This document shows positions 62,392 to 64,000 of a DNA stretch of 64,000 bases, in pieces (within the stretch, counting starts at the first letter, position 1; each line of letters begins with the position of its first letter). A program made the position numbers and the translations under genes. The notes below the pieces were generated by a model. That model saw only the letters and a list, made by a program, of their open reading frames with translations, made no database searches and was not told the origin of the DNA. The stretch is taken from assembly GCF_040529185.1 (NCBI RefSeq), contig NZ_CP159510.1:1364001-1428000 (forward strand), in the 5' to 3' direction. This DNA is from Sporolactobacillus sp. Y61. Its GTDB lineage: Bacteria > Bacillota > Bacilli > Bacillales > Sporolactobacillaceae.

Positions 62392-62652
62392 ATGAAACAG
62401 ACATTAATCGTTGAGACAGCACCGGGTCCTGATGTTCTCGCACGGGTGACGATGCTTCTGGCACGCGGCAATTTGTCTATTGCCGGTATGGATGCTGAAC
62501 GACAAGACGCGCGGTTTCACCTGCGCCTGACCCTGGTGGCAGAACGTGAGCAGCAGGTAGAGCGCTTTATCCGGCAGGCGGAAAAACTGGTGGATGTCTA
62601 TGCTGTTGCACCCCCTACTGAAAAAAGTGTTCGTATGAAAGCTGCAAAATGA
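62392..62652 (+). CDS. ilvN: Acetolactate synthase small (regulatory) subunit, short ACT-only form
   Basis: 86 residues containing a single ACT domain: TLIVETAPGPDVLARVTMLL, then NLSIAGMDAERQDARFHLRL. Small subunits of Bacilli are commonly about 160 residues with a second C-terminal domain; here the protein stops after the ACT domain, as in IlvM/IlvN-type short subunits. It would bind valine and stabilise the catalytic subunit. It begins 5 bp after ilvB and ends 45 bp before ilvC. No frameshift is evident that would hide a longer C-terminus. Confidence 0.85.
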   Translation: MKQTLIVETAPGPDVLARVTMLLARGNLSIAGMDAERQDARFHLRLTLVAEREQQVERFIRQAEKLVDVYAVAPPTEKSVRMKAAK

Positions 62653-62696
62653 AAAGACGGAATATTGGAAATTAAAAAAACGAAGGAGATATGAAA

Positions 62697-63731
62697 ATGA
62701 CAGCAACTGTTTACTATGATAACGATATCGATGATCAGGTTTTGCGCGGCAGGAAAATCGCGGTACTCGGGTATGGCTCACAGGGGCACTCACAGGCCCA
62801 GAACCTGCGCGACAGCGGGTTTTCAGTGACAATCGGCGCGCGTCCGGGCAAATCCTGGGACAAAGCAGTGCGGGATGGTTTTACAGTAAAGACGGTTCGG
62901 GAGGCTGCTGCTGAAGCGGATGTCGTGATGATGCTGCTCCCGGATGAACGTCAGCCGGAGGTGTATAACAAAGAAGTGGCGGAGGGACTTGAACCTGGAA
63001 ATGCACTCGCCTTTTCGCACGGCTTCAACATCCATTTTACTCAGATCGTTCCGCCGAAGGATGTCGATGTCTTTATGGTCGCACCGAAAGGTCCGGGTCA
63101 CTTCTGTCGCCGTGAATACCTGAACGGAGGCGGCGTTCCGGCATTCTACGCGGTTCATCAAAATGCGTCAGGTGACGCGGAAGCTCTGGCGCTTGCCTGG
63201 GCCAAAGGACTGGGTGCGGCACGTGCCGGTGTGCTGAAAACCACATTCAAAGAAGAGACGGAAACTGACCTGTTTGGCGAACAGGCCGTACTGATGGGCG
63301 GCTTGACGCACCTGATTGAGGCAGGCTTTGAAACGCTTGTTGAAGCGGGCTATCAGCCGGAAAATGCCTATTTTGAAACCTGCCACGAGATGAAAATGCT
63401 CACCGATCTGATCTATGAAAACGGGTTAACCGGTATGCGTTACTCCTGCTCGGATACATCGAAATTCGGCGATTTCACCGTCGGGCGTTATGTCATCGAT
63501 GAAGGCGTAAAAGCGCGGATGAAAAAGGTCCTGGAGAATATCCAGTCGGGTAAGTTTGCCCGTGACTGGGTTCTTGAAAATAAAGTCGGACGCCCGATGT
63601 TCAATGCACTTCAGCAAAAAGAAAATAATTCCCAGCTGGAACAGGTTGGACGCGAGCTGCGCCGCCTGATGCCGTTTGTTAAAGAAGGCAAGCAGGACGC
63701 AGCAGACATCACGGCAAACGTTACACAATAA
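62697..63731 (+). CDS. ilvC: Ketol-acid reductoisomerase
   Basis: 344 residues from ATG 62697 (AAGGAG 8 nt upstream; ATG 62691 is too close to the site). Class I KARI: NAD(P)-binding [20 protein letters not shown], then [20 protein letters not shown] and [20 protein letters not shown] with the Mg-binding Asp/Glu, and [20 protein letters not shown] near the end. It isomerises and reduces acetolactate (or acetohydroxybutyrate) to the dihydroxy acid. It is the third gene of the ilv operon. Confidence 0.96.
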   Translation: MTATVYYDNDIDDQVLRGRKIAVLGYGSQGHSQAQNLRDSGFSVTIGARPGKSWDKAVRDGFTVKTVREAAAEADVVMMLLPDERQPEVYNKEVAEGLEPGNALAFSHGFNIHFTQIVPPKDVDVFMVAPKGPGHFCRREYLNGGGVPAFYAVHQNASGDAEALALAWAKGLGAARAGVLKTTFKEETETDLFGEQAVLMGGLTHLIEAGFETLVEAGYQPENAYFETCHEMKMLTDLIYENGLTGMRYSCSDTSKFGDFTVGRYVIDEGVKARMKKVLENIQSGKFARDWVLENKVGRPMFNALQQKENNSQLEQVGRELRRLMPFVKEGKQDAADITANVTQ

Positions 63732-63774
63732 GCCGGATAAACCCGGATTGGAACGGGAGAAAGGGGGAAGAACA

Positions 63775-63912
63775 TTGGGGATCAGGTATCAGGTTTATGT
63801 GACCGTCCGGCATGTTGGTTTCATGATCTGCGGCGGCCATGCAGATTCTGATGAACTGCCCCGGATCAAACATTTGGCGGCCGGGCCTTCGTCAAAGGCC
63901 GGCCCGTTTTGA
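63775..63912 (+). CDS. Doubtful 45-residue ORF after ilvC
   Basis: TTG 63775 follows AAGGGGG at a proper distance and reads GIRYQVYVTVRHVGFMICGG, ending inside a terminator-like hairpin. There is no recognisable family, and the C-terminal residues are encoded by the hairpin, so it may be spurious or a short leader of the next gene. Confidence 0.25.
   Translation: MGIRYQVYVTVRHVGFMICGGHADSDELPRIKHLAAGPSSKAGPF
63881..63910 (+). terminator. Terminator-like hairpin after ilvC
   Basis: CGGGCC (63882-63887) pairs with GGCCCG (63901-63906), with an overlapping GGCCTT/AAGGCC alternative, followed by TTTT. It is moderately convincing and separates ilvC from the ABC transporter gene. Confidence 0.5.
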
Positions 63913-63927
63913 AGGGTGGAACGGTAA

Positions 63928-64000
63928 ATGATCATTGACGCCAGAGATGTCAGTTGGGTGCGGGCGGATCGTACTATTCTCCATCATGTGGACTGGCAGA
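63928..64000 (+). CDS. ABC transporter ATP-binding protein, N-terminal start (partial)
   Basis: The 24 residues visible, MIIDARDVSWVRADRTILHH and VDWQ, match the first strand and A-loop region of ABC ATPases. The Walker A motif lies beyond the window. GAAGGGTGG precedes the ATG. The substrate cannot be told. Confidence 0.65.
   Translation, partial: MIIDARDVSWVRADRTILHHVDWQ

Noticed and set aside
1..64000. tRNA or rRNA genes
   Set aside because: Scanning by eye found no tRNA-like cloverleaf or conserved rRNA segment; a covariance search was not possible here.

Overview
The window looks like chromosomal DNA from a member of the Bacillota, class Bacilli. Ribosome binding sites are strong and AGGAGG-like, GTG and TTG starts are common, LuxS is of the Firmicute type, and the paeninodin-type lasso peptide cluster with its Ser kinase is typical of Bacillales. 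A Sporolactobacillaceae-like host is my guess and is not proven. No rRNA, tRNA or CRISPR array was seen.

Layout. (1) 1-11159: an exopolysaccharide locus. It holds the end of gmd, then fcl (GDP-fucose synthesis), three GT4 glycosyltransferases, a Wzy-like polymerase, a HAD-family protein, a Wzx-like flippase, a small unknown protein and a membrane-anchored beta-helix protein. (2) 11261-18310: a lasso peptide cluster. Its order is cyclase (C), a 44-residue precursor (A) absent from ordinary gene calls, HPr-kinase-like tailoring kinase (K), RRE protein (B1) and protease (B2). Converging on these are a nucleotidyltransferase (N) and an exporter (D). (3) 18490-21720: two divergent paralogous proteins, each an alpha/beta-hydrolase fold fused to a SARP-like DNA-binding half. 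Both lack the catalytic serine. (4) 21782-29371: a frameshifted conserved gene, a LacI regulator, a sugar porter, another MFS transporter, and an EamA exporter with a LysR regulator. A broken fragment of an EamA gene also lies here.

(5) 29477-43113: a catabolic operon that reads as reductive pyrimidine or hydantoin degradation. It encodes a PucR-type activator, class III aminotransferase, Fe-dependent alcohol dehydrogenase, M20 carbamoyl-amino-acid hydrolase, NCS1 permease, PreT, PreA, a small protein, HyuA and HyuB. No classical cyclic dihydropyrimidinase is present, so HyuAB is the natural candidate for ring opening. (6) 43256-43826: a non-coding array of 27 GGCTGAA motifs with a 121-bp higher-order period. 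(7) 43899-51872: EamA, a second class III aminotransferase, a 2-hydroxyacid dehydrogenase, a purine-type phosphoribosyltransferase, nucleoside hydrolase, BMP-type nucleoside-binding lipoprotein, M42 peptidase and luxS. Several of these carry frameshifts. (8) 51982-59720: a chemoreceptor, a quinol-type nitric oxide reductase with two perfect FNR-like boxes, an IS256-family transposase, a complete IS1634-like element with three DnaA-box-like sites and a probably leaderless transposase, and a tnpB remnant. (9) 60165-64000: a minus-strand leader-peptide/terminator cassette, then ilvB, ilvN and ilvC, and the start of an ABC transporter ATPase.

Five genes (at 21.9, 41.6, 48.2, 49.0 and 50.4 kb) are intact apart from one frameshift each. 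Four of these are explained by a single missing base in a G/C run. The assembly may contain indel errors, so these genes should not be taken as dead without resequencing.
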